Source: Artemia franciscana
Lineage: Eukaryota; Arthropoda; Branchiopoda; Anostraca; Artemiidae
DNA length: 64,000 nucleotides
Assembly (NCBI RefSeq): GCF_032884065.1
Contig: NC_088864.1
Location: forward strand, 20,415,999-20,479,998
Direction: 5' to 3'
Shown: positions 1-10,629 of the stretch, in pieces
Numbering within the stretch: the first letter of the stretch is position 1
Layout of the letters: every line of letters starts with the position of its first letter
Notes under the pieces: model-generated
What the model saw: only the letters and a program-made list of their open reading frames with translations
Databases searched by the model: none
What the model was told of the DNA's origin: nothing
Position numbers and translations under genes: made by a program

Positions 1-865
1 CGAATAAAAAAAATGCAATTCCATAATGGATGAAAATGAACAACCTAGACCAGCAACTGTGACGAGACGAATTCGATCAGTTGATAAAACGTCTGAAGTA
101 ATGATATAAGAAAATGAAAAACAATAAAGTATACGGTAGAACACTTGCGACAACAAAAATTCAGACGAATCAAAAACGAAAATAAAGAACAAGGAAACAT
201 ACGTTTAGAAGATAAACGCAGCGAAAATTAAGTATGTCAGAAAAAGTGAAGAACAAAAGAACTATGCGGTTACAAGACATTTGAAAACAAGGATCAGAAT
301 GAACTAAAAAGCAAAATAAAATTTAATATGTCCGGTTAAAAGATATGTGACAGTGAGAATCCTAACAATTCAATAAAAAATGAAAAAAATGAAAGTGGAA
401 AACAAAGAAATACGCGGTTAGAAGACAAGCAGCAGCAATAATTGCAATGAGTCAAAAACAAAAATGAAGAACAAACAAGTATATGGTTACAAGACATTTG
501 ACAAGAAGAGTTAGAACCGGCCAAAATGAAAATGAGGAGCAAAGTAGACATTTTAATCAGTTTCATAAAAGAAAGAGGATAAAAATGTGAATTAACAATT
601 AAATAATACAAAGAAACTGGGCCATCAACTGAGATAAGATCAAAAAGACAACCTGAGAAGTGTAAGTTAATGGGCAAAAACGGACAGTCTAGACCATCAA
701 ATGTGATAAGACCAATCCAAGCAGCTAAGGTACAAGGCCTTGGAAACATGTCTGAAGGAATGATAAACAAAAGTGAAGAATAAAGAAATATGTAGTTATA
801 AGATAAGTAGTAGCGAGAACCATAACGAGTCAAAAACGAAAGTGAAGCACAAGAAAACATACGTT
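1..865. repeat. Degenerate satellite with higher-order structure
   Basis: A purine-rich motif of the form 'gaagaacaaa..aatatgcggttaYaagacaa' recurs near 114, 184, 249, 313, 398, 467, 776 and 842, so the basic unit is about 65-80 bp and strongly diverged. A second motif, 'ctagaccaKcaa.tgtgaYgaga', occurs near 45 and again near 688, giving a higher-order spacing of about 640 bp. The long minus-strand ORF across 336-860 is an accident of the A-rich repeat. Period and boundaries were judged by eye. Confidence 0.6.
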
Positions 866-1523
866 CTTTATTATATAAGTATTTTATTACACTCTAGCTC
901 TTAGGGGCCTTAAAGAGGCGCATGTTCTTCTGTTATTAGCGGTAATTTTCGTTCTTAATGTTTTTTCGGGTTTCTTTATGTTTCATATATACATCCAATG
1001 TAATATCTCTTATTTTTAAGCTTAATATGGCTATTCATTTTAACACGTGCTTGTTATATGTGCTATTTATTGATTTCTAGTAATTTCTGTTCGTTTTAAG
1101 TTTGGCTTATTCCATGCGTTTATATCTGCTAATTCCAAATCTTAATATCGCCGTTTACTTTTCGTTGAAGGTTCGTTTTTTTAGTTATTATCTAGAAATA
1201 ACAAATAGAATATTCATCAAACCCTTTATACTTTATAAATACATTTAAAAAAAAATAAATATTATATACCTTATCTACAGAAAAGTGCATGATGATTGTA
1301 ACTAAAGAGCTGTTGAGGAAAAATGCTGACTTTCAAAAATTCAACTCTCAAGTATAATCCTTGAAAATATAAAACTTGTAATATAAAATATACAAGTCAG
1401 TCGATTGAAGATATTCTTAACCCTCAAAACTTTTGGTTTTCCATTGATTCATAATTTATAACATAATTATTATTAAATTTATAATTAATTTATATGAATG
1501 AACTAACAGAAAGAATTCTATAC
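866..1523. other. Intergenic or intronic, little recognisable
   Basis: AT-rich sequence with no convincing coding region. The only familiar piece is near 1080-1110, where 'tagtaatttctgttcgttttaagttt' resembles the outer end of the foldback family A described at 1902, so this may be a worn solo terminus. If the exon at 1524-1747 is real, its downstream intron begins at 1523. Confidence 0.4.
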
Positions 1524-1747
1524 CTTGAACACGGGGTCCATTTGCAAATACTCCCCCTTCTTGATGAATAACAGATATTTCTTCTAGATCTTGAGAGCCA
1601 CTCTCCAAACGAAGCTCTTGCTGTGAGCAGGGAGTGTATCGAAGACTCCTTCCTATTGATACATCCCCACCTAATCTCCTTCCACTCAGAAAGGAAAAGA
1701 AGGTTTTTCCAGACATGGAGAATCGGTCATCATTGGTCTGACATTGT
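1524..1747 (-). CDS. Internal coding exon of an unrecognised host gene
   Basis: Read on the minus strand, an open frame is bounded by a pyrimidine-rich acceptor (ccttttttctag at 1748 upward) and a donor reading CAAG|gtatag at 1524/1523. The exon is 224 bp: one base completing a codon, 74 codons, and one base of a split codon. It begins QCQTNDDRFSMSGKTFFS and ends near VFANGPRVQG. The composition (Ser, Arg, Gly, acidic) is unlike the surrounding AT-rich repeats, there is no tandem or foldback structure, and it does not resemble the reverse-transcriptase ORFs elsewhere. No catalytic motif, membrane segment or signal peptide is visible. The ATG at 1716 is probably internal because the frame stays open to the acceptor. 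I do not recognise the family. The rest of the gene was not found: upstream exons on the minus strand would lie at higher coordinates. Confidence 0.55.
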
Positions 1748-1901
1748 CTAGAAAAAAGGTGCTTTTGTCAGATGGTCATTACACATTTGGTAGTAAAGCT
1801 AATTGTTCGTGTTAGTGTTCCGATATATACCCACAAAGTACTTACAGTTACATAAAAACTTAAGGTATCGAGGAGAATATCAACCTCTTCTCTGTTTAAG
1901 A

Positions 1902-2201
1902 TTAAGTAAAAAAAAACAAGTTTTTTTAAATGAAAGTAAGGAGTGACATTAAAACTTAAAACGAACAGAAATTACTCCGTATATGAAAGGGGCTTTTCCT
2001 CCTCAACGCCCCGCTCTTTACGCTAAAGTTTGAATCCTTCTCTTAACTCATACTTTTTAAAACAGTAAAAAACTTTAGCGTAAAGAGCGGGGTGCTGAGG
2101 AGGAAAAGCCCCTTTCATATACGGAGTAATTTCTGTTCGTTTTAAGTTTTAATGTCGCTCCTTACTTTCATTTAAAAAACCTTGTTTTTTTATTTAATTT
2201 C
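1902..2201. repeat. Foldback (MITE-like) element, family A, copy 1
   Basis: A near-perfect palindrome of about 300 bp. The left arm runs from the aaaaacaagttttttt block near 1913 to gctctttacgctaaagttt near 2030; the right arm repeats this in reverse from aactttagcgtaaagagcg near 2072 to aaccttgtttttttattt near 2199, with a loop of about 40 bp. There is no ORF. Family A recurs more than ten times in this window, so it is a mobile or amplified repeat. Transcripts would fold into a long hairpin. Confidence 0.8.
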
Positions 2202-3193
2202 TGGACGTTTTTAAATTAATAAATGTTTTGATCTTGGCTCTCCGGACATGAATAGTTAAAGCGAAATTTGTATATTAATTTTTTTTGGCTAAACGGCTTT
2301 CTCATAGTTTTAATCGGAAGATTTAGAGAAAAAAGGAGCGAGGGAGGAAGCCTAGTTGCCCTCCAATTTTTTGATTACTTAAAAAGGCAACTAGAACATT
2401 TAATTTTTTACGAACGTTTTCATTAGCAAAAAATATACGTAACTTACGAATTAACTTACGTAACGAACTTCTATATTCGTATGTTTTTATTGCGTATTTG
2501 AGAGGGTTTACCCCTCGTCGATACCTCACTCTTTACACTAAAGCTTAAATTTTGTCCCAATTCCTTAAGAATGACCCCTGGATCACAAAGGCCGTAGAAA
2601 ATAAATAGTTGAAATTATTAAAAATACTTTAGCGTAAAGAGCGAGGTATTACGAGTAGGTCAACCGCTCATATGCGTAATAATTTCTGCTTGTTTTAAGC
2701 TTTAATGCTGCTCCTCACTTTCAGTAGAAAAAACCTTTTCATATTTATTTTTTCATTGTTTTTTTTTTAAATAATGCTAGAAAAATCTGCGCCCCCTTCA
2801 TTGAAAGTCTCTTCCCCCATGAGAAGTTCCTCCATGGAAAGATCCTCCCACGTAACCCCCCACCCCTTCTCAACTCTCCTTCCCAAACCAAAAATATCCC
2901 CCTGAAAACGTCTGTACACTTCCCAGTAACCATTACTGTATGTAAGCACATGTCAAAGTTTGTAACTTGCAGCCCCTACCACGGGGAGTGCGGGGGAGTA
3001 AGTCGTCCCCAAAGACATACTTATTAGGTTTGTCGACTATGGTGAATAAGATGGCTATCTCAGAATTTTGATCCGGTGACTTTGGGGAAAAAATGAGTGT
3101 GGGAGGGGGCCTAGGTGCCATCCAATTTTTTGGTCACTTAAAAAGGGCACTAGAACTTTTAATTTCCTTTAAAATTAGCCCTCTCGTGACATT
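2202..3193 (+). repeat. Composite dispersed repeat, plus orientation
   Basis: About 1 kb continuing directly from family A copy 1. It contains the blocks 'tggctttctcatagttttRatc', 'ttgccctccaattttttg.ttacttaaaaaggcaac', a family A-related foldback (about 2505-2745, with ctctttacactaaagctt opposite ctttagcgtaaagagcga) and 'ggcctaggtgccatccaa'. The same blocks recur in the same order at 38796-39800 and inverted at about 24300-26000, so this is one large non-coding repeat family. It is cut off at 3193 by the Helitron-like element. The short ORFs are not conserved between copies. Confidence 0.7.
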
Positions 3194-4329
3194 CTTCGCG
3201 CCACCCCAACACCTAGTTGGTGGGGGCGCTTCGCGCCCCCCAAGGCCCCCCGCGCGCGTAAGTCGTTACGCGCCATATTAGTTACGCGCCATTGTAGTTG
3301 TGTCCCTATGTCCCACCTGTGAGTGTCCCGGTCGTCATTTGTGTCCCGGTGTCCCAGTCTGTGATTTCTATTTGAGGGTTCCGGGCGTCATTTATATTCC
3401 TTGTGTCCCAGTGTCCCGGTCGTCATTTGTGTCCCGGTGTCCCGGTCTGTATATACATTCGTTTTTGAATTGGTTTTTTTTTTTAGGTTTTAGTTTTTTA
3501 CCTTTTTTAGTTTTTTTAGTTATACCTCATGATTCTAATGATTGCCCTTGAGCTTTGTTGATGGTGATTGCTAATCGAACATTCCCTGTGTCCCCGTCGT
3601 CTTTTATATATCCCCCTGTGCCCCCGGCGTCCCCGTTGTAGTTGTGTCCCTGTGTCCCGGTCGTCATTTATATTCCCTGTGTCCCGGTCGTCATTTGTAT
3701 CCCGGTGTCCCGGTCTGTATATACATTCGTTTTTGAAATGGTATATGATGAAATAAATTTTTGTATATTTCCCCTTTTTTTCTTTTTAGTTTTTTTTTTG
3801 GTTTTTACTTTTTTTTTAGTTTTTTAGTTTTTTTTTCTTTTTTCTTTTTAGTTTTTTTTATTTTATTTTTTTTTAGTTTTGTTTTTCTCCTTTATTTTTC
3901 ATTTTTTTTTCCTTTTTTATTTTTTTTTCTTTTGTAGTTTTTTTAGTTTTTTAGCTTTTTTAGTTTTTTTATTAGTTTTTAGTTTGTTTTTTTTAGCTTT
4001 TTTGTAGTTTTTACCTTTTTTTAGTTTTTTTTTAGTTTTTTTTTACTTATGTCCTGGTCATCATTTATACCCCCTGTGTCCCGGTCGTCATTTGTGTCCC
4101 GGTGCTTTGTTGATGGTGATTACTAATCGAACATTCCTTGTGTCCCGGTCGCTTTCTCTTTGAGTGTCCCGGTCGTCATTTATATTCCCTTTGTGCCGGT
4201 GTCCCGGTCGTCATTTGTGTCCCGATGTCCCGGTCTGTAATTTCGTCAGTCGAAAACATGACGTCAGTCGACACACAAACATGACGTCACTCGACAGACA
4301 CACAGACAACTTATTTATATATATATAGA
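3194..4329 (-). mobile_element. Helitron-like non-autonomous element (probable)
   Basis: On the minus strand the element starts with A|TCTATATATATA at 4330/4329, the 5'-TC start expected of Helitrons inserted after an A. At the other end an 8-bp GC-rich hairpin (3222-3229 with 3233-3240, loop ttc) lies 5 nt before CTAG (3216-3213), matching the Helitron hairpin plus CTRR 3' end. CTAG is followed by G rather than T, so the exact 3' end is uncertain and another 19 bp of related GC-rich sequence follows. The interior is tandem 'gtgtcccggtcgtcattt' units and long T-rich tracts with ttttttag runs (about 3470-3525 and 3770-4050). Two tgacgtca palindromes sit near 4260-4290. No helicase is encoded. 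Confidence 0.55.
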
Positions 4330-4892
4330 TTTCCTATTTGCTGTTTGCTTTCATGTCAGAGGACTCTTTAAAATTTAATTTCTGTCCTTTTTGAATTTGT
4401 TTGTAGCAAGAGTATTAAAATGTTTTACGGCAACTTTTGAACAAAAAGCAATACTGTGTTGGTGTACTAGCTCATTCTTCCAAACTAGCCCTTGTAAAGT
4501 TGTTGACACTATAAGGAGCGTTGACACCTAAAACCCTATTTTATAATTCTTGTGATTATTACATTTTTGCCTATCCGAGAATTACAACATCAATAAATGG
4601 CGAAATGAATATTTATCAAGGTAGCCTTCAATCTGTTTGCCTGTTAATAAGAAAAAACTTTCGAAAATGAAGTTTTTCAAATGAAAACGAAGATCCACAT
4701 TAAACTTGAAATCAGTCCAAATAAAGTCATATAATAGTTCAAACGCAATATGATGAGAAATTACAAAGAATAAGTGAAATCCATAATGAACAGGAATTAA
4801 AATGAAAGACCATTTTAAATTTCGACATAATACTGGCATAAATGAATAAATAAATTTTAAACGAGTAAAATTCGAATTCCACCTTCAAGTCA
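4330..4892. other. No gene recognised
   Basis: AT-rich DNA. An 85-codon minus-strand frame at 4582-4839 has hydrophobic, low-complexity composition, no splice signals I trust and no family resemblance. The segment from about 4845 is shared with the region starting near 18955 and belongs to the edge of foldback family B. Confidence 0.35.
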
Positions 4893-5327
4893 AAAATAAA
4901 ACGAACAAAATTTACTACTAGCAGGAGTTTGGCTACTGCCCCTTACTCCTCCCTAACCATAAAAGTTCTAAGTCTATTACATTTTATTGGAAAGTATATG
5001 TAATTTGAAAAGTGTTCTTCAGTTTTTTCAAACATCGACGACGAATAAAAAAATATAACCTATAATCAAGATTACTTGAAAAAAAAACTAACTAAAGTAA
5101 GCTGAACATTTAATATATAATAATATGAATCCCGAGAAATCCCAACAACTGAAAATTTTATTTAAGTGTGATTTCTTAGGTTTCGATTATAAATGTTAAA
5201 AATAATTATAAGTATTTTTTATTCCGTAAAGCACAAATGATCAAATGTCTTTGGAACTCTTATTTGAGGGAGGAGTAGGGAGCAGTAGAGTCACCCCTAC
5301 TTGTAGTAATTTTTGTTCGTTTTAAAT
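4893..5327. repeat. Foldback element, family B, copy 1
   Basis: Terminal inverted repeat: aaaacgaacaaaatttacta at the left, answered by tagtaatttttgttcgtttt at the right. The next inner parts also pair (cccttactcctccc with gggaggagtaggg). The total is about 435 bp and non-coding. The outer sequence shares the 'gttcgtttta' end with family A, but the interior differs. A second copy is at 19001-19434. Confidence 0.65.
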
Positions 5328-6069
5328 ATGACTCGAGTATTCTATTTAATTTTTATTCATATTTCGATATATTTATTCATCCATGACAAATCTTATTTCC
5401 TTAAGACCTATGGTTTGTTACGATCTGAAAGAAGAACAGCCCCATAAAATAGTGTCATCGACTGTTAGAATTAAAAAGTCGAAGTATGGATCAATTGCTT
5501 CCCAGATATTTTAAGAGAATGTGTCTTTTCAGAGAAAACTGATCATAAGGTGTTTTTCACCGCCCGTTTATTTAGCCTATTATTTAGTCTTCAATTATAT
5601 CTCTTTCCGTAATGAGAGGAAAGCTGCAGCCCCCTCAGCACCTTTTATTAACAGTTAATCTAAAATTAAAACTTAATTTTCATCCAAGTCCCCTCTAGGG
5701 ATTTCAATCATTCTTTTCCTCTATGTCTGTCCTTCAAATAGATCCTCGTACCTCTTACAAAATACACTCATCGTACTCAAATATATCATCTAAGAGAAAA
5801 TGAGGTAATTTATGTCACTCTAAGATCTGAGGAAAAAAAAAATTCTTTTGAACTTCTAAGTTTTGAATAGGCCTCCTGTCCAATTGTTGGATTAAATAAT
5901 TCTCGTCCTTCTGAACGGTCAGGATTTGAGGCTATTGCATAGCAGGTGAGACGTGGGATGGAAATTTTTTTGGATGAAGTTATAGGATAAGAATTAAAAC
6001 CAATATCATAAAGTTTCTTGAGAGGACTCACCTTTTTCTTGAGAGGAATCACCTTTAAATTTTTCAAAT
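5328..6069. other. No gene recognised; possible continuation of a minus-strand frame
   Basis: The first 480 bases show no ORF or repeat I recognise. Between 5810 and 6069 the minus frame of the neighbouring candidate exon stays open to a stop at 5810. This includes a run that could instead be intron, because a strong donor lies at about 6046 and an acceptor-like ttttttttttcctcag on the minus strand lies near 5826. Confidence 0.3.
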
Positions 6070-6189
6070 CAATTTTATATTGTTCTCTTAAGTTTAAAAG
6101 CTTGACCAAATTGAGCACTAGTTCATTCACCAGCCACCCAGAAGCAATACTCGGAAGTATTTTAATACATTCCTCTTTTCCTGACTTTT
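6070..6189 (-). CDS. Candidate coding exon, family unknown
   Basis: The minus-strand frame encodes an amphipathic, leucine-rich segment (ILPSIASGWLVNELVLNLV, then KLLNLREQYKID) that looks more like folded protein than random AT-rich translation. It could start after an AG at about 6190 (agtcag|gaaaag) and end at a donor AAAG|gtgatt at about 6070. Twenty-one bases further is a near copy, AAAAG|gtgagt, so the donor region is tandemly duplicated. The upstream acceptor lacks a good polypyrimidine tract. Without a splice, the frame runs on to a stop at 5810. It does not match the phase needed to join directly to the exon at 1524-1747. It could be an exon of the same minus-strand gene, a pseudogene, or chance. 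Confidence 0.3.
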
Positions 6190-6839
6190 TTTTTTATTAT
6201 TTGGGCCATTTGAAAAGTTTTATTGTGCAATTGAAAAACCGCCCCATGGTAAGGCCTTCATTTTCCAATCATTGAAAAAGTTTGATTGTTATACTACACG
6301 TACAAATATCTCCGTGCGTTCCCAAAAGGGAAGGAGTTGTAGATGTTCTAACAGGTGTAAATTTGACAGTTCTCCACAACACAAATTTCATAAAATACAA
6401 ATTGCCCAGGTATTTCCATTGGTTGATAAAAATGAAGCGTCTTCAAGAGATACGTGGAAATCTTTCATTATAATAAAATGTCATCATGCGTAATTGTTGA
6501 ATGGTATTGGAAATGGTCTTTCTTGTTTTGCCTCTATATTTCCTTTGCAGTTGTTTAAATGTTTATTTGTTTGTCATAATGATAGCTTACAAACTATTGT
6601 CGTTCTTATTTACCCGATTTTTCTTCGTCCCTAAGTTTGTTGGTTATTAAGATCAATTCAAAATTCAGTTCCGCCGTTAGGTCTCATTTACATGGATAAA
6701 AATCTCCGCGTATCCAATGTTCATAATTTAATATTTGAAAACTGTTTAAATATCTAGTCATTTTCCCTCAATAACAAAAGTGTGGCTTTTTTGGCACGAA
6801 ATATTCCAGTGAAATCAGAGAACCCATCTAGAGAGGTTT

Positions 6840-7420
6840 GAAGCTCCTCTCTGGATAAATGTGGAATTTTATATATTTTGCCAAAAGAAAGATCACAGAG
6901 GCGTCCTTAATTGTTTTTCTTTTTTGTTTGTTTTTTTTTCTCAGGGGTGATCGTATCAACCTTTTAGTCCTAGAATAATGGAAGATAACTCATTTGAAAG
7001 GATATTAAAAGTTTGAGTGCCCTTATCAAGTGACTAAAAATATTTGGGGGCAACGGGGCCGCCTCCCAAGCCCTTTTCAACCCCAAAATTATATGATCAA
7101 AATTTTGAGATAGCCATTTTGTTCGGTATAGTTGAGAGATCAAATAAATATGTCTTTAGGTGTAAAATCAACCCCCACAGCCCGTGGGGAGAGGCCTGTA
7201 AGTTATGAAATTCGTCCATTGTTTACTTATAGAATTTGTTATCAGGAAGCATACAAATATTTTTGGGTGGGAGGGAGTTGAGCTTCAAGTGGATTTCTAT
7301 GGGTAGAATCTTCCTTAGGGAGGAAAATTTCTGGGGGGGGGGTAAATATTCTTGGGGAAATATTACACTGTTGGGATTTGACAAAATATTATACGGAATT
7401 CTTTTTAAAAGTCTTAGATT
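6840..7420 (-). repeat. Composite repeat fragment, minus orientation
   Basis: On the reverse strand this carries the distal blocks of the composite family: 'gatagccattttgttc..tatagttgag', 'caaaattttgatcat' and 'aggggtgatcgta' with the T-rich 'tttgtttgttttttttctc' stretch. These also occur at 24600-24900 in the same orientation and at 23770-24020 inverted. It is non-coding. Confidence 0.6.
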
Positions 7421-8070
7421 CTCTTAGCCCAACTTTTCATGTGGAGATGTTCTGGGGGAATTATAGAAGAACTTCTTTCTGCGCTTTTTGTTTTCTGGGA
7501 TAATAATATCCACGGAAGGGGCATTTCTAGAGTGATCGAAAAACCGATTAGAGATCAAGGTCTTATTCAAACGAAAGAATGGTAACGAGAATTTGTCAAT
7601 CTGAATTGTCCGCAAGTAATTTTACAGGGAGGGAGAATCTTAGTGAGGATGGAACTGCCTGGTGGGAATTTGACGGGGGGGGCACACTTTGCGTTGGATG
7701 AAATTTCCATGGAGGATTATTCCATGAGCGGGAGGGGCATATTTCATAGAGGCTGAGCCGGATTTACCGGCATTGTTCGAAAACAAACAGAAATTATTCG
7801 ATATATGAAAGGTTGTCCCCTTCTCAATACCTAATTCTTTACGTTGAAGTTTGACTATTTACTGAGACTGAAAAACGGGGGCTGTTTAAATAGAATAGTA
7901 AGTTTTTTCAAGAGCTTTTGCGCAAAGAGCAAGGTATTGAGGAGGGGGCAACACTTTATCTACGGAATAATTGTGCCAATATTAATATGCATTATTTTTT
8001 TTTCATGTACGGTGAGCCACATTCAATCCTCTATTAGTTGAAAAACGTTCAGAAATTAAGTGAAAAAAAC
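7421..8070 (-). repeat. Composite repeat with family A foldback, minus orientation
   Basis: 7421-7770 is the reverse of sequence at about 20340-20680 ('gaccttgatctctaatcggtttttcgatcact' type blocks). It is followed at 7775-8000 by a diverged family A palindrome (tttacgttgaagtttgac opposite gcttttgcgcaaagagcaag). ORFs of 60-65 codons here are not conserved in the other copy. Confidence 0.6.
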
Positions 8071-8274
8071 AACAACAAATGTTTAAATGAAAGTAAGGAG
8101 CAACATTAAAACTAAAAACGAACAGAAATTTTTCGTATATGAAAGGGGCTGTCCCCTCCTCGACGCCTTACTCCTCGTACTATAGTTTTTATTGTTTTAA
8201 AAATTAATTGGGGAAAAGAGTGAAACTTTAGCGTGAAGAGTGAGGTGTTGAGGAGGGTACAGCCCCTTTCATAA
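8071..8274. repeat. Foldback family A, truncated copy
   Basis: The left arm is complete (aaagtaaggagcaacatta, then cgaacagaaatttttcgtat) and so is the loop. The right arm stops abruptly at about 8274 inside 'cagcccctttcat', followed by an unrelated segment that restarts with 'aacagccccttttt'. Confidence 0.65.
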
Positions 8275-8487
8275 CAGCCCCTTTTTCAACAAGTCCAGTC
8301 AACATTGTCCGTCATGAGTCAAGCCAGAAATCTCGATCATTTCTAAAGTTCTATGATTATCTACCTTAATTTTACCTCAATATGGATGAATGTCTATTGA
8401 CAAGTGAAAATGACTTCACTTTTAAACATTCTTCGCTCCTTCCGCTATTTTTTTTTCTTTTTTTTTTTTAGTTAGAGTTGTGACAGA

Positions 8488-8640
8488 CCGTCAAAATTTA
8501 ACGTAAAGAGCGAGGCATTTCGGGGGGACAGGCCCTTTCATAAACAGAATAATTTCTGTTCGTTTTAAGTTTTAATGTCGCTCTTTACTTTCAGTAAACA
8601 AAAAAACTTGTTTCTTTTTATTTAATTAACATCAGGGTCA
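8488..8640. repeat. Foldback family A, half copy
   Basis: Only the right arm is present, from 'aatttaacgtaaagagcgag' to 'aaacttgtttctttttattt'. The roughly 210 bp between this and the truncated copy at 8071 are unrelated. They may be an insertion that split one element, or two separate broken copies may simply lie next to each other. Confidence 0.6.
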
Positions 8641-10620
8641 CATAAAATCCATAAAACCATACTATACACGTATAAATCAGCACAATCATCATAAGGAAAC
8701 AATTCAAAAATGAAAAGCGTGGAATGGAGACCGATTTTCAAGCTCTAATAACTGGTAGAAATCTTTGTAGAAAACGCTTATAAAACGATTTTCATGATCA
8801 CCCATCCAGATATTTTTTTTTTTTTTTTTTGCAGCTATATTGACACTTCAAAGACATTTTAAGTTGAGTTCGACTTTTCTGCACACTGCCTACGTTATGG
8901 AAAAAATCTGCTTGATAAGAATACGTAACCTAACTCATAGTCTTTTGTTAGGGTAATTTGACAGTGGCGTAGTCTAAACGAGCCATTAGAAATAAATCTT
9001 TACTTTTGATTAAGCCCTCTCCCGATATTCTACCAAACTCATTTTTTCTGAATGTATTTACTTTAACATATCAATTCTTGAACTCTTCAAGGCGTACGTC
9101 ATTAATCCAAAAGTATGTCGTCTGCTCATAGTTAAAAAGAAAAGATATTCAGGTTACGTCTCCCTTGTTAGTTTTTGGTAGGTAATTTTTTCAAGGTCAT
9201 ACAGTTTTGTTTTTGTACGATTTTGCAACGTACATGTCCATTTTTGCTATTGTTTGGTTGCCAAGGCTCAGCTTGCCTGTATAGGTGTATCGGAAAACGA
9301 TGAAACTTATGTTAGATTATTTTTCTTTTTTGACAAAAAAAAAAGCTGAAAATACGTTAGAAACCTCCAGAAGTACGATAACTTTCCTATCTTTAAGTAT
9401 TTTTTTTATTCGTGTCTAAGATAAAGTCAAGCAATATCATAATTTTGGCTCGACGAATGGATAGGTCTGAAACTAGTCTATCCAATGATGCAAGTGTCTC
9501 GCCCTTTCTGTACAAGTTACGGCTTTAGCCTTGCCACAAAATCCTATGTTCTAGAGGAAACGTTCACGTTATAAGACAGGGAATCTGTTGACACATAATT
9601 CACAATTATGGCCAAATAAAGTCAATCTTTATACAACTTACAGGAATATTTGCTAATGGTCCATTTCTTTAAATGGTTTTTGGTTACTTATGACTTATTC
9701 ACATCAGACATACTTAATAGACTATCATATGGAGACTCTCCAGGAAAATATGAGTTTTGTATTGTATGAATGGCCAATCTACACAATGGTTGCTAATATT
9801 GAAGAAAAAAGAGGCTGTCCATGATTTTGCCTTAAGTTGAAAAAAGTGTAGTCAATGACCCACTCGTAAAAACAGAATCGACAAGTCAATGCCAATGGAG
9901 CCATAAGTAATTAGCGATTTGTGGTAGTTGTAACCGAAGTTCTAAAAAAAAAGTCTCACAGTATTATACACTAAAAAGAATTGAATACTTCTGCAGATTC
10001 CAAATAGGATGAGTAGTATTAATAAAAATTAAACCACCAACTTTGGCCAATGAGACATTATTACAAACGTTTCAAGCTCCTAGCTGCAGAAATCAAAATT
10101 TGTCTTTTTCCGTTAGGATAATTACGGATACGTATTTGCTTGTTCGTTTTTCCCCATGGGTGCTCCTATAGAGTGAATGTTCACAGAACTTTGGAAGAGT
10201 ATTCTTACGAACGGAAATTCTAAGTCGTAGCACGATTTTCAGGAGGAAACAGATTTTTCTGCAGTAAAGTGGCATTTTCTGCCATTTTTTGCGACAAACA
10301 ACAATTTTGGTCCAAAGAAGACAGCCAATCAATTTTAAATTATCCCAAAATCAACATTAATATTCCCTGTTTTAGTGGGACACCTGATCGGTTCAGATCA
10401 TAAGGACTGACAAGAAACTTTACACTTTAACTGTCAATATGATCAAATAGTACCCAAAGAAAGCAGTTCTTAAAAAGGTGTGTTAACAGTTATGTGTGTT
10501 AGCAGACATTAATAGTCGCAGTTGTGACTATGTCATGTCGAGTTTTTTCCAAGTGAAGCTAGTAAGAATCAGCTCCAACAAGAGGCTAGTGGTGGTAATA
10601 TTTTGTCAGAAAGTGTAGAT
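8641..10620. other. About 2 kb without a recognised gene or repeat
   Basis: AT-rich sequence with no family A or B arms, no RT motifs and no splice-bounded frame I trust. A 79-codon minus-strand frame at 10093-10332 is Arg/Lys/Cys-rich and shows no domain. I see nothing else to annotate. Confidence 0.35.
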
Positions 10621-10629
10621 AGGTAAAAA

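Noticed and set aside
336..860. 174-codon minus-strand ORF
   Set aside because: Lies wholly in the degenerate purine-rich satellite; Phe/Leu/Ser-rich translation of repeats with no domain.
3222..3240. GC-rich hairpin as a transcription terminator
   Set aside because: The window is eukaryotic and the hairpin fits the 3' end of a Helitron-like element better.
3300..3827. Cys/Pro/Val-rich plus-strand ORFs
   Set aside because: They translate the tandem gtgtcccggtcgtcattt repeats of the Helitron-like element in different frames.
4582..4839. 85-codon hydrophobic minus-strand ORF
   Set aside because: Not in the related copy near 18.8-19.0 kb; likely random AT-rich frame.
10093..10332. 79-codon minus-strand ORF rich in Cys, Lys and Arg
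   Set aside because: No zinc-finger spacing, no family resemblance, isolated.
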